From: Bryum argenteum
Taxonomy: Eukaryota > Streptophyta > Bryopsida > Bryales > Bryaceae
Assembly (NCBI GenBank): GCA_037043015.1
Contig: CM073321.1
Span: forward strand, 41,870,420 to 41,934,419
DNA length: 64,000 nucleotides
Direction: 5' to 3'
In this document: one piece after another, positions 11,411 to 22,102 of the stretch
Layout of the letters: every line of letters starts with the position of its first letter
Numbering within the stretch: position 1 is the stretch's first letter
The notes under the pieces: model-generated
Database searches by the model: none
What the model was told of the DNA's origin: nothing
Seen by the model: only the letters and a program-made list of their open reading frames with translations
Position numbers and translations under genes: made by a program

Positions 11411-11807
11411 CACATCGCTTTTACTCAAAACCGTTAATGGCCTTTTATGGCGCTCTTTCTCTCTTGAGTTCGTGCTCATTTGCGCACTATGCGCTTTCCG
11501 CTCCTCTCCTGCTCCGCTCCTATGCTCTTTCCGCTCCTTTGCTCCTGCTCCGCTCCTGTGCTCTCTCCGCTCCTATCGTGCTCCGCTCCTGTTGCCCTTC
11601 GCCTCACCTCCGCGCCTTCGCATTTTTGCCCTTCGTCTCTGTACACTACGTTTCGCCTAAACTCCCTATTACCATTAGTGCTTCCGGTTTTGTAAATTTT
11701 GATTAGGGTTTGGGACTCTTAGGAGCTCTGGAGTTGATGCGCGTGCTGCTTTTGAGGATGCCCAGGGCCTTCGTTGAAGTATTGCAGCTGTCAAGCACAG
11801 TGTGAGG
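11411..11807 (+). other. Putative leader exon of DUF7869-like copy 2
   Basis: The segment is CT-rich, with repeated GCTCCGCTCCT words from about 11500 to 11600, and ends in GTGAGG followed by GTAAGTTCG, a strong 5' splice site. The architecture matches the copy 1 and copy 5 leaders although the sequence is diverged. The short open frames inside are probably not translated. Confidence 0.5.
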
Positions 11808-13060
11808 GTAAGTTCGATCTATATCCTCAATGTCAATGTATGACAAGAATTTGTTGTTGATTGGTCATATCTTGCCTTCATCGTGGTGCATTCCTGATGG
11901 CAATGTGGATATCGTCGGAGTAGTTGTGCACGGAAATCGAGGCAAAGATACTGTTTTACTTGTGCACAGTTCCCAAGAACGATTCTTAGTATTTGCTGTG
12001 CACGAATATCGAGGCAGTTTCATAAAACAAATGCTTGAAATATAGACAAGCTCATGAAGTCCTGTACTTCAGGATTCATTGGAAGACCATTTAGCTCGAC
12101 TCAAGCTAAATGGGCTTACTGCCCTGTAGCAGGTCAAGCCCATTTGGCTCGACTCGAGCTAAATGGGCGTACTGCTCTGATTGAATGCAAGCCCACTTAG
12201 CTCGAGTCGAGCTAAATGGGCTTACTGCTCTCATTCAGTGCAAGCCCATTTAGCTCGAGTCGAGCTAAATGAACTTGACATGCTACAGGGCAGTAAGCCC
12301 ATTTAGCTCGAGTCGAGCTAAATGGTCACGGACCTTAAACATGGTCAGGCCCATTTAGCTCGACTCGAGCTACATAGGCTTGCACTAAATCAGAGCTGTA
12401 AGCACATTTAGCTCGAGTCGAGCTAAATGGGCTTAACCTGCAACGGTGTGGTATGCCCATTTAGCTCGATCGAGCTTAATGGTCATCCAGCTTTAACTGC
12501 GTCGTGGTGAGTGGTGAACAGTTATCTTGAAGACCATTTAGCTCGAGTCGAGCTAAATGGTCATTAAGAAAACTGTTCATCACGCTTACCTCGAAGCTGT
12601 TGAAGCTTGATGACCATTTAGCTCGAGTCGAGCTAAATGGTCTTCCTCTTCGACATGCTTCGGGGTAAGCGTCATGTATTAAAATCTTCAAGACCATTTA
12701 GCTCGAGTCGAGCTAAATGGTCATCCAGCTTTAACTTCTTCGCGGTGAGTGGTGAAAAGTTATTTTGAAGACCATTTAGCTCGAGTCGAGCTAAGTGGTC
12801 ATTAAGAAAACTGTTCACCACGCTTACCTCGAAGGTGTTCATGTATTGAGATCTTTAAGACCATTTAGCTCGACTCGATCTAAATGGTCTTCAATATACA
12901 CGTGCATCGTGAGTAAGTGGTGGATTCTTATCTTAAAGCCCATTTAGCTCGAGTCAAGCTAAATGGTCATTTATTCTCAATGGTCTTAGACATTTCTGAC
13001 TGCACGTAGATTAAGTTACCAGTGATTTCTCAAGATTGTTTGTTTATTGCTGGCATTCAG
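11808..13060 (+). other. Leader intron of copy 2
   Basis: The inferred donor is GTAAGT at 11808 and the inferred acceptor is the TTCAG ending at 13060, giving 1,253 bp. The first ~250 bases are unique and the rest is the palindrome array annotated separately. The equivalent introns of copies 1, 4 and 5 also hold palindrome arrays. Confidence 0.6.
12087..12969. repeat. Array of 14 near-perfect palindromes with invertible-looking spacers
   Basis: Fourteen palindromes with core ATTTAGCTCGA-G/C-TCGAGCTAAAT start near 12087, 12139, 12191, 12244, 12298, 12350, 12404, 12455, 12531, 12612, 12691, 12769, 12858 and 12938. Spacing is 51-54 bp for the first eight and 76-89 bp afterwards. Cores flanked by AAGCCC and GGGCTT have 17-bp arms around one central base; later cores are flanked by GACC and GGTC. 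Spacers recur in both orientations: the spacer after 12087 is nearly the reverse complement of the one after 12244, and the spacer after 12191 resembles the reverse complement of the one after 12350. Around the palindromes at 12531 and 12769 both flanking spacers are mutually complementary, giving fold-backs of about 135 nt. Confidence 0.9.
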
Positions 13061-16013
13061 GTTATCATGGGAATTGTGTGAATCCGATGGCGACGGTGAT
13101 TTTCAGCGTCTTTTTTCAGAGGTACTGGACTTACTTATTTTGCATAATACAATTTTGTTCTGAATTTATCCATTCGTACTAATTCGTCTATGTTTGTGGT
13201 CTTTTAGGACTTGGATGGTCCTTCTGAGCTTCTTCTTCCTGACCACTTAAAAGATTGCCCCGGACTGCCCAGAAGTAAATGGGTTACGAAATTTGTGACA
13301 CTTCTCAACGATAGTGGGGACGTTGTTGGTGAAGGCATTTGTCAGACTCTGGACACTGAAAGAATGCTTGAGAGTAATGACGAGCCCGTATGTGAAGATC
13401 AAGTAGTTGTGCAGATCGTGAAGTGCTTGAATTTTGACTTCGTACCTGCTGAGACCATTTATAAAACTAGGAGCTGGAAGCTCAGCCATGCTATGCATGA
13501 GGGTTGGTCACTACTTGATCATTTACGAGTTGATCAGTTCAACATCGCTGTTTATGCCCGCGATCATCCAAAGAAGAAGGGGGTGCGGCCGTATGATTTG
13601 GGAGAACGGTACCAACGATTTGTAAGGACCAAGAGGGAGGAGGAGCTCTTGACGTTAGATTCAGTCAACTTGGTTGCAAGCAAGATTTGCTGCAGCAAGA
13701 ACTGTTGCCAACCTTTCCCTCGAGAGAAAATTATGGCTCTCCGAAAGCAGATGTACGAGGCGTCGGGTTTTAAATTTAAGTCACATTTTAAAATAGATGT
13801 TCATAATCGTTTTCATCAGGCACCGGACGGCACGATGATGGTAACGACTGAAGGCATTGACGTTTGCGCGCGTGCATGGCAACATATAAGTGGAGTTCCG
13901 ATTTCAACATTCTACAGGAGGAAGGCAGAGGCTGCAGCTGGACTACGTGATCGCCACCATGGCAATGTTGGTCAGAAGAAACCACGATTGCATGTAAAGC
14001 AAGCTGTTGCTAGTTTGAAGACATTCATTGACAATGCTGCTGATCATATGCCTCACCGGTCGAAGATGTTGACATCTGGTGAGAAGGTTGTCTCTCGGTC
14101 CTTGCCATCGTCCTTCAGATGGAAGGATGCCATACCGGGGATCAATGACATCAATGAGAGGTTGGGCTTGAAGTCTATTTCTCAGAGCACACTTAGCAGG
14201 ATTAGGAGGTCAAAATTTTCTGAGTATTCAAAGAAGGCGCCTGGGGACAACTTTGCTCGTTGCTCAACTTGTGACAGGATGGAGACAATGATCAAGTCTA
14301 TGGTACCTGATTCATGTGAAGAGAATATGTGGATCAAGAAGCTAGAGGAGCATTTGCATCATCAAGAAACGCATCGTCAGTATGATTATTCAAATCGTTC
14401 TCTTTCTATTCAGAGGCCGAGAGATGTCCTTTGTATAATACATGACATAGTGGATCATGCGAAGACTGCCTGCCCTGTATTTTCACATAAAACAAAGGCA
14501 AATGATGCATTGATGAAGCTTCCAATTGCTGTGACTGGCATGATTGCTCACGGGCATAGCGATGTCCGGTATGCTCATTATGAGCTCGATATTTATCCAA
14601 GTGATTGCAATCACACTGTTGGATCAATTGATTAAAGCTTTTACAAGATCTAGAAGGTGTTTCGATCTCGTATTCGAAGTCATTATTCGCAAATTTGGGG
14701 TCGTTGCCTGTATTTGAAGCTGTATTGTTTGGAAAAGAAGGGTGTTTAAACTCTCTTCTACCTGAAAGTGAAGTTTCTGGGGTGGCGGAGCCGCTACCTC
14801 CTGTCTTGCATGTGCAACTGGACAACGCAGCTTTTGACAACAAGAATAGATTTATGTTTTGCTTTTGGTCTCTTCTGGTACACATGGGTGTGTTCCGTGA
14901 AGTGTATGTCACATTCTTGTTAGTTGGACATACCCACAAAGATATTGACGCCCTCTTTGGACGTTGGAGAATGAATCTCAAAGGGAATGACTTTCTCACA
15001 CTTCCTCAGTTGATGAAGTCATTTATGGACGCGGAGTCTCTGCCGGTCATTCCTCATTTGATAGAGGAAATACCTGACTTCAAGGGTTATATCAAAGACT
15101 ACATTGGTTCCAGAGATGAAATTCTAGTTGGGCATTCGGAGGGTCAGCAGTTCAAGTTTTACAAGCATGACAATGGATGGCCCATGATGCAGTATAAGAT
15201 GTTATGCACAGACAATGAGTGGTTACCTTCTACTAATGGAGGTATAAAATTGTGGAAAGAGGACCGAAGTACAGAAAAACCAATGTTACCTACAGGTGAG
15301 ATGAAACCTTTGGCGCCCATTCCCATGAAGAACCGTGATAACATTGTAAAAGGCATTGGAGGGTTTATTAAGATGTGGGAGACTTCAAGTGCGGAGGACA
15401 TATCTGGCGAATTTGGTCGGCGTCATGAATTTGTTATTCGCTATTGGCGAGCTGTGAAGCTTGCGTTGGTTGAGCCTATAGAAGTGTCTTCATTTTTGAA
15501 GAACGGGTGTTGGCCTTTAACTCGAGTACCTGCGACACGAGAATTCTTAAATACTGGCGAATTGCGAGAGGAATATGGGCGTGATCCACACTTTATCGGA
15601 CGGTTGTGTGATAGACCAAGAGAGTCGTTTCGGGTTGGTCGAGATGTTTTTGCTGGATATTTTGTAGCTCTACGTCCAACTGATGGGGATGCTCGTCCTT
15701 TTTGGATTGCTAGGGCTTTAACTCATTTTGATGTTGATCACAACTATCCAGGCTGTATTCAAATGCAATATTTTCAACCTACATCAAAAAAAGTGTTGTT
15801 CAGGAAACCTATGCTGGTTGGGATACGAAGAAGACATTCAAATGGAAAGTTGAAGACACTCACATTCCGGAATGGCTTCATGCTGATGCTATTTTTACAT
15901 CATGGAAATCAAGTGCAAAACTTGGCTCTCGGCGTCCCATTATTTCATTTTCGGAGCGTCAAATCGACATCATCAAACAAAGTATTGAGCGGTTCGACGG
16001 TGGAGAGGAGTAG
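13061..16013 (+). pseudogene. DUF7869-like transposon protein, copy 2 (two frameshifts)
   Basis: Inferred exons are 13061-13121 and 13208-16013, with an 86-bp intron (GTACTG...TTTTAG). The frame is open across both exons, so the start codon lies further 5' or at an internal Met. The reading is intact to about 14627, where two extra bases relative to copy 1 cause a stop at 14633. It resumes in the shifted frame to about 15800, where a second frameshift occurs after an A-rich tract, and then runs to TAG at 16011. Motifs match copy 1: CCSKNCCQPF, CSTCDRME, HDIVDHAK, QLDNAAFDNKNR, GHTHKDIDALFGRW (HED has become HKD, losing an acidic residue), FRVGRDVFAGYF and AGWDT. It has no premature TGA stops in the main frame, so it is the least decayed of the family here. 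A role in transposition is inferred from copy number and association with mobile DNA. Confidence 0.8.
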
Positions 16014-16490
16014 CCTGACATCCCTACTTTATTTGGGCATGCCAATTTAGCTCTAGTCGAGCTAAATGACCTCAGTGCAATTTGAGCTGTCAATTTATCG
16101 TGTCGTGACTTTTTGCCAATAGATTCATCTTAGAAATGCACGTAGAAGTCCTACCTCTCAACCGTAGTTAAGTATTGGTAGAGTTGTTATGCCTTAAAGT
16201 CAACAATTCAAGTGTTTGTAAATTTTCGGAGTTGATTGTCGACTCCCAGTTTAATTGAGTTTATCGTTTTATTGTGCTCTTTTTGCAAATTGCTGTCAGG
16301 ATGCATTTTGCTTTTGCTACTTTCATCATCTTTTGTATTCAGTTTAGCTCTACCACATGCGCGTTTAGCTCTACATCACGCGCGTTTTGCTCTAAAACAC
16401 ACGCGTTTAGCTCGATATATATGTTGGAATTTAGGTCGATTGGTTTTTGAGAGTTTGAATATTCCTATTATAACAAATTACGTGTTCAAT
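16014..16490 (+). other. 3' untranslated region of copy 2
   Basis: A 23-bp palindrome at 16045-16067 begins 32 nt after the stop codon. Near the end, GAATATTCCTATTATAACA and AATTACGTGTT match the 3' termini of copies 1, 3 and 5, placing the end of the element near 16490. Confidence 0.65.
16341..16428 (+). repeat. Four half-palindrome repeats in the copy 2 3' region
   Basis: GTTTAGCTCTA or a close variant occurs four times at a spacing of about 22 bp, separated by CACATGCGC / CATCACGCGC-type words. Each is a half-site of the family palindrome. This cluster was not seen in the other copies. Confidence 0.6.
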
Positions 16491-16534
16491 CCAATCGGGG
16501 TGCATCGAATTCTCGCCAAAACCTGGCGTCCACC

Positions 16535-16815
16535 TATCACGGATATACATTAGGAACTTTTAGAAGATGAAGAAGCGTCTCGAAGCATCTCGGAAGTTGC
16601 TAGAGAAGTCTCGGAAGTTGCTTGAGAAGTCTCGGAAGAAGCTTCTCATCTGGTAGTATATATACAGGAGTCGAGGTTGAAGGGTTCTTCAATCTCGACA
16701 ACACATCTCTTGTAGTTCTCACCTTTCTTGGTGTTGTTCGTGTTCTTGTTCATTTAATCCAAGTTCTTATTAGTTTCTGTTCAGAATATCCTTGTGTCTT
16801 TCCGTGTTCTTAACA
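16535..16815 (+). repeat. 5' LTR of the chromovirus
   Basis: It matches the 3' LTR over nearly its whole length, with a start at TATCACGGATATACATTAG (TGTCACGGACATACATTAG in the 3' LTR) and an end at CTTAACA. The initial TG has become TA. It is 39 bp longer than the 3' LTR, partly because GAAGTCTCGGAAGTTGCT occurs twice. A TATA-box-like TATATATA lies near 16652, downstream of an AGAAGCTTCT palindrome. Confidence 0.9.
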
Positions 16816-16840
16816 GTCTATCGAGACTATGCATGTCCTT

Positions 16841-16852
16841 CATATCAGAGCT
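16841..16852 (+). other. Possible primer-binding site (initiator Met tRNA type)
   Basis: CATATCAGAGCT resembles the plant consensus TGGTATCAGAGC, complementary to the 3' end of initiator methionine tRNA. It lies about 26 nt after the LTR end, further than usual, and the first bases are degraded, so the call is tentative. Confidence 0.45.
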
Positions 16853-16982
16853 AGTTCCTTCTCGTTGAAGTGTAGATTACCCCCTACTCAGAGACGTACT
16901 AGCGCGTTAGAAGTTGCAGATTACCCTCCTCTAAACCAATATTGTCTTCTGTAGATTCATCTTTTTTTTTCTCCTACTTAGT

Positions 16983-17945
16983 ATGGCTGGGGGTCAAGAC
17001 ATCCATATGGCTGAAGATACAGAGTCCAAACTAGACTTCATTATGAATGCTCTAGCTTTGTTGTCTCAAAGAAGTGCAGAGATTGAAGGAGTCATGGCGA
17101 GATTACACAACGATCCTTTGCCACATGAAGACGAAGCTTTGCCTCTAGTTCGACAAGAACTGTTGGTTCAACCATGAAAAGAACCCCGAGTCAGCCTTCC
17201 GGACAAATTCGATGGTACGCGTTCCAAGTTTTGAGGTTTCGTCAACCAAATAAGGTTGATAACAGTTCTATAGCTCGAATGCTATCCGACGGAGGATTCA
17301 CGTGTTGGATTGGTTGGGACTCTGCTTACAAGACAAACGTTATCGGGGTTGGCACCTTTATTCAAGAAACGATCACCAATTCTGAGCAACTTTGAGACTT
17401 TCTGAGAGGCGTTTGTAGAAGCATTTGGCGAACATGACAAAGCTCAATGGGCCACAACAAAGATTCGGCCACTACGACAAGGTCCACGCTCTGCATCGAC
17501 CTATGCATTGGATTTACGGCAATTGGCCTGCGACATCAATTGGAACAAAGAAGCATTGATGAGCCAATTTTAGTGCGGTCTGAAGGACGATGTGAAGGAC
17601 TTGTTATTATCTCTTCCTGATCCACAAACACTAAACGAGGCTATTAGCCAAGCTGTCAAGTGTGATAACCGCTTATTCAAGCGTTGCCAAGATCAACGTC
17701 CAAGACAATACACAACTTGTCACAGTGCAACTATGCCAGCAAGCAGTCTAAATTCACAATTGGAGGCAGAAGACATGCAAATCGATGCGGTACGTGTGAA
17801 GTCTCTCACTCCAGAAGAAAAGAAACAACATATGGAAGAAGGATGATGTTTGTACTGCGGTGAAGAATGCCATAAGGTTGCGAACTGTCTGAAGAAGCCA
17901 GAGAGACGCATTGTCAAGACCAGAAGCTTTGTGATTCAGGGAAAC
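16983..17945 (+). pseudogene. Chromovirus gag remnant
   Basis: An ATG at 16983 opens a short frame with an acidic, coiled-coil-like N-terminus. Frame breaks follow near 17175 and 17393, and a stop near 17573. The nucleocapsid end is clear: at about 17847-17891 the translation holds a CCHC zinc knuckle, C-L-Y-C-x4-H-x4-C, just after an in-frame stop. Gag forms the particle and binds the RNA template through this knuckle. Protease follows downstream. Confidence 0.75.
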
Positions 17946-18039
17946 GAAGGTGCCCAGCCACAGTAGGAACCGTGCGGGTGGACAATTCGATACCTCAACA
18001 ACAATGAGGTTCCTCCTTTTCTGTCCAACCTGCCCGTTG

Positions 18040-18360
18040 TTTTACAACTCCTTTGTCTTAGGCCCTAAAATACTAAAACCCTTAGCATTAGTAGATTCAG
18101 GAGCATCTACTTGTTTCTTAGATGAGGAATTTGCCAAGCATAATAAGATTCCTCTAGTACAGAAATCCAATCTAGTACATGTGGAAATAATAGATGGATG
18201 ACTTCTTTTATCCGGTAATTTTATCTATGAGTCGGAACCTATGGAAGTAACCTTTGAAGACCATAGTAGCTATATTATATTCAACATTATTAGAACCCCG
18301 TCGAACCCTGTTGTTCTTGGCCTTTCTTAGTTTGAAGAACATAACCCGTCTATAGATTGG
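18040..18360 (+). pseudogene. Chromovirus aspartic protease remnant
   Basis: The active-site motif is visible as ALVDSGASTCFL (about 18088-18123), the D-S/T-G-A signature of retroelement proteases. It follows gag after a short gap. The reading breaks at 18199 and again downstream. In working elements this protease cuts the Gag-Pol precursor. Confidence 0.8.
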
Positions 18361-18689
18361 AGGTTGCGGAGGATAAACATTCCCTAGAGTTTACCTCGAA
18401 ATTAAGCTTGATAAGAGACCTCGAGTCAAAAAACCCTTGTTTATTAGAGCAAGAGCATTTGCAAGGACATCTAGGGAAGGGACACCATTTGTTATTTACG
18501 CGGCCCCAACTAGCACAGAAACAATTTCAACAGCAAGCATACCGGAGCAATACAAGGGGATTTCTAAGATGTATTTCAAAAGAAAAACGTTGATATGCTA
18601 CCAGAGCACCGGCCATACGATTGCGCCATTGATTTATAAGAAGGGGCACAACCACCGTTTGGCCCAATCTACAATCTGTTGCAAACGGA

Positions 18690-19940
18690 GTTGGCGGAGT
18701 TGAGGAAATATATCGACGAGAATCTGGCCAAGAATTTCATTTGTCATTCTAAGTCGCCGGTTGGAGCACCAATCTTATTTGTGAAGAAGAAGCATGGATC
18801 GTTGCGGATGTAGGTTGATTATCGAGGCCTGAACAAGGTGACTAAGAAGAATCGTTATCCGTTACCGTTGATCTTTGGTCTATTAGAACAACTTGGACAT
18901 ACAAGGATCTTCACAAAAATTGATCTAACAGGTGCTTACAATCTTGTGCGCATCAAGGAAGGAGACAAATGGAAGACAACTTTTTGTACAAGGTATGGCC
19001 ATTTTGAGTACAATGTCATGCCTTTTGGCCTAACCAATGCCCCTACTGTCTTCCAACACATGATGAATGACATCTTTCGAGAGCACCTTGACGACTTCAT
19101 TGTCATCTACTTAGATGACATTCCTATATCTTCAAGAAACAAGGAAGAACATGAGAAACACGTTCGTTTGGTCCTGGAGAAACTACGCAAACGAGGGCTC
19201 TACGCCAAATTGGAGAAATCCCTATTCCACCAAACTGAGATAGAATTTTTGGGATTTATCGCGACGATAGAAGGATTAAAGATGGATCCTAAGAAGGGGG
19301 AGGCAATTGTGTCTTGGGAAGTTCCAAAGACAGTTCGTGACGTACAATGCTTCCTCGCCTTTGTTAACTTCTATTGGATCTTCATCAAAAATTACTCTCA
19401 GGTTGTTGCTCTTTTGTTTTAGTTGACATGCTAGGACAAGCTCGAATGGGAATTTCAAGCGGAAAAAGCATTTCAAGATCTTAAGGCTGCAATTACTACG
19501 GCTCCAATCTTGACTTTGCAAAAGCCTTCTATATAGAGAGCGATGCTTCAGATTTTGTTGTAGGAGGGTGTTTTCAAAGATGGGCGCAGACGGGAAGCTC
19601 CATCTAGTTGCATTCTATTCCCGCAAGTTTTCTGCTGCCGAGATCAACTATGAGATCCATGATAAAGAACTCCTTGCAATAGTCGATTCTATTCAAGAGT
19701 GACGTCATTTCCTCAAAGGAGCTGCACATCCAGTGACCGTATACACGGATCACAAGAATTTGGAATACTTCATGACGTCTCGAGTTCGGAATCGTTGTCA
19801 AGGTCTATGGAATATGCCACTTTCCGGATTTGACATCATTATTACTTATCGACCTGAAAAGTAACAAGGATTATCCGATGCATTATCAAGGAGATCATAT
19901 CTTGCGCCCAAGGTTGGAGATGTAGTTTTTGACCAATAGT
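18690..19940 (+). pseudogene. Chromovirus reverse transcriptase and RNase H remnant
   Basis: The best RT frame is 18838-19422. It contains [27 protein letters not shown] and the catalytic YLDD box (about 19111-19122), typical of Ty3-type RT. A stop precedes it near 18811. RNase H follows with [30 protein letters not shown] and LSDALSRR-like motifs between about 19604 and 19890, in two frames and with further stops. Confidence 0.88.
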
Positions 19941-19948
19941 GTGCAACA

Positions 19949-21199
19949 TTGTTGAATCCAGAACAATTTAGAATTTGCGCTGCTTCTATGCCAATTGACG
20001 CCGATTTTCTCAACCAAGTACATGTTACGACTCTTGAAGATGTTGTGGCCGTTGATATCAACCAACGCATCGACAATGACAAATTCAAGGTGGAAGGAGA
20101 TCTCTTATACTTTGAAGATCGGTTGTACATTCCGAAGGGGCCAACATGGCTCCGAGTTCTTCAATATCGTCATGACTTTCCAGCTGCGGGACATTTCAGG
20201 TTCAATAAGACTTTGGAACTTATCTCCCGAGATTTTTGGTGGCCTCAAATGTAGAAGGATGTAAAGGAATTTGTCCCTTCTTGTGACATTTGTTCGAGAT
20301 CCAAGAATCCTCGGCATCGCCCTTATGGACTTCTACAGCCATTGCCTATTCCGCGTCGACCATGGTCTTCAGTTTCTATAGACTTCATTACAGACCTACC
20401 ACCATCAGGCTCATTTGATAGCATTTTTGTTGTAGTGGATTGGCTCACAAAGATGGCACATTTTGTCCCTTGCAAAAAGGCGTCTTCAAGTGAAGATATT
20501 GCAAGGCTCTTTCTTGATAACATATATCGTTGTCATGGCCTACCAAATGATAGTGTTTTTGATCGAGGAACTCAGTTTGTATCAAAGTCTTGGATATCTC
20601 TCTTTGAAGCATTGAAGGTGGATATCAAGCTTTCTTCGGCTTTCCATCCGGAGACTGACGGCCAAACTTAGCGGGTGAATCAAGTTTTGGAGCACTATTT
20701 ACGATGCAACATCAACTATCAACAAGACAATTGGACCACATATCTACCACTTGCCGAGTTTGCTTACAACAACACTCTTCATGTGTCAACTCAACAAACA
20801 CCATTCTTTTCCAACTATAGATATCATCCAAAGCTTGATTTGTTCAGTCCATCAACACACATTAATCCAGCAACTAATGAATTTACGAAGCAACTATCAA
20901 AGATTCAAGTTACGTTGAAACTTCAATTGCAAGCTGCACAGGAGTCTTACGAGGCGTCTGCAGATAAATTTCGGAAGGAGGGACCTAGTTTCAAGATTAA
21001 AGATAAGATATGAGTGCTTCGACGGAACATGAAGACTAAGTGGTCATGTGATAAGTTGGACTATCGAAGATTGGGACCGTTTGTCATCGAGAAGCAAATC
21101 AATCTAGTGGCGTACCGGCTAGAGTTACCAGCTGCTATAAAGGTACATCAAGTCTTCCACGTGTCTTTGTTGGAACCTTATTGCCAAGGTTGTCATACC
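19949..21199 (+). pseudogene. Chromovirus integrase remnant
   Basis: The zinc-binding region has the spaced His pair around HDFPAAGHF and C-x2-C in PSCDICSRSK (about 20170-20300). The core has IDFITDLPPSGS and VFDRGTQFV for the two catalytic Asp positions. The third position, expected as Glu in DGQTER, is a TAG stop at 20669-20671. The C-terminal part has LPLAEFAYNN and KVHQVFHVSLLEPY, as in chromovirus integrases. The reading is cut just after this by the nested insertion. Confidence 0.88.
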
Positions 21200-21309
21200 G
21201 GGCGGGCACGCCGCCCGTCTGTCCGTCTGCCTTGTCCGTCTGATTGAGTTGTGGCTCGCCCAATAGCGTCAAACGGTTGTTGACTTTTACTTTAGGTCAA
21301 AAAACAATG

Positions 21310-21485
21310 ACATGACAAGGGTTTAGGTAAAAACTAAGCCTCTTGGCCGTCGCGTACGGGGCGCGTGGAACCAAGGTGGTGTCGGTGCGTGCGGTGAGCA
21401 GTAAGTGGTAAGCGGTGAGCAGATTTTCACGAGCAATGGGCGGATTTTCAATAGCAATGATCAGATTTTTGAGTGAAAATTAAGC
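21310..21485. repeat. Left inverted subterminal repeat of nested transposon
   Basis: It holds several GTGAGCAG / GGGCGGATTTTC words (21384, 21412, 21430) that are mirrored in inverted orientation at 28225-28415. Such multimeric subterminal motifs are commonly transposase-binding sites in plant DNA transposons. That role is inferred here. Confidence 0.75.
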
Positions 21486-21788
21486 AGAGTACATCAAAAT
21501 CATCAATATAGAAGGCGACCGCCTTAGAGTTGAGGGTTCATTGCATAAACCCATGAAAATGTGAAAAAGTTACCGTTTGTGGCCGTAGAGGTGGTCATCG
21601 ATGAGATGGAATGGTATGGCTCATCCTCACTTCACGCAGGGGCGAGTGCACTGTGCATGCAGGGGCGCGTTCCGCACACGGGCGCGCCCGCCGTGCTAGA
21701 TATGGTGCGCCGTAGCATGCAAGGAGGGTGTGCGAGGGGTAAGATACCCGTGACGGGGTCATGCTTCTGACGGTGACGTTAGTCGTTA

Positions 21789-21925
21789 GAGCGAGGGTAG
21801 AAGTTGAATAGAGTGAGGGTGAGAGTGAGCGAGGGTGAACAGAGTGACAGTGAGAGAGGGTAAACAGAGTGAGACTGTGAGAGTGAGCGAGGGTGAACAG
21901 AGTGAGAGTGAGCGAGGGTTGAAGT
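21789..21925. repeat. GAGTGAGCGAGGGTGAACAG minisatellite
   Basis: Units close to GAGTGAGCGAGGGTGAACAG repeat about five times with internal GTGAGAGT variation, inside the nested transposon between its left end and the 3' end of the leftward transposase gene. Reading frames on both strands are artefacts of the repeat. Confidence 0.7.
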
Positions 21926-22102
21926 TGAACAACTAAACGGAACTCAAGATAAGGTGGTGCATCCAAAATGTTTGTGAGCTATGTTCATGATTAAGGAAAT
22001 CTGAAGTCACAACATTTTTTTTAAAAAGTGGGATGTTGGTTAAACCACTTTGGTAGTCTAGACACCGAAGGCTGTGACGTGGACCTTTGTGAACAAGAAC
22101 TA

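Noticed and set aside
12087-12969. Regularly spaced palindromic repeats resembling a CRISPR array
   Set aside because: The setting is eukaryotic transposon DNA with introns, there are no cas genes, the spacers are themselves repeated and inverted, and the repeats vary along the array.
14406-14999. 197-codon minus-strand frame opposite copy 2
   Set aside because: It is antisense to the conserved LDN...KNR and HTHKDID region and is explained by the plus-strand gene.
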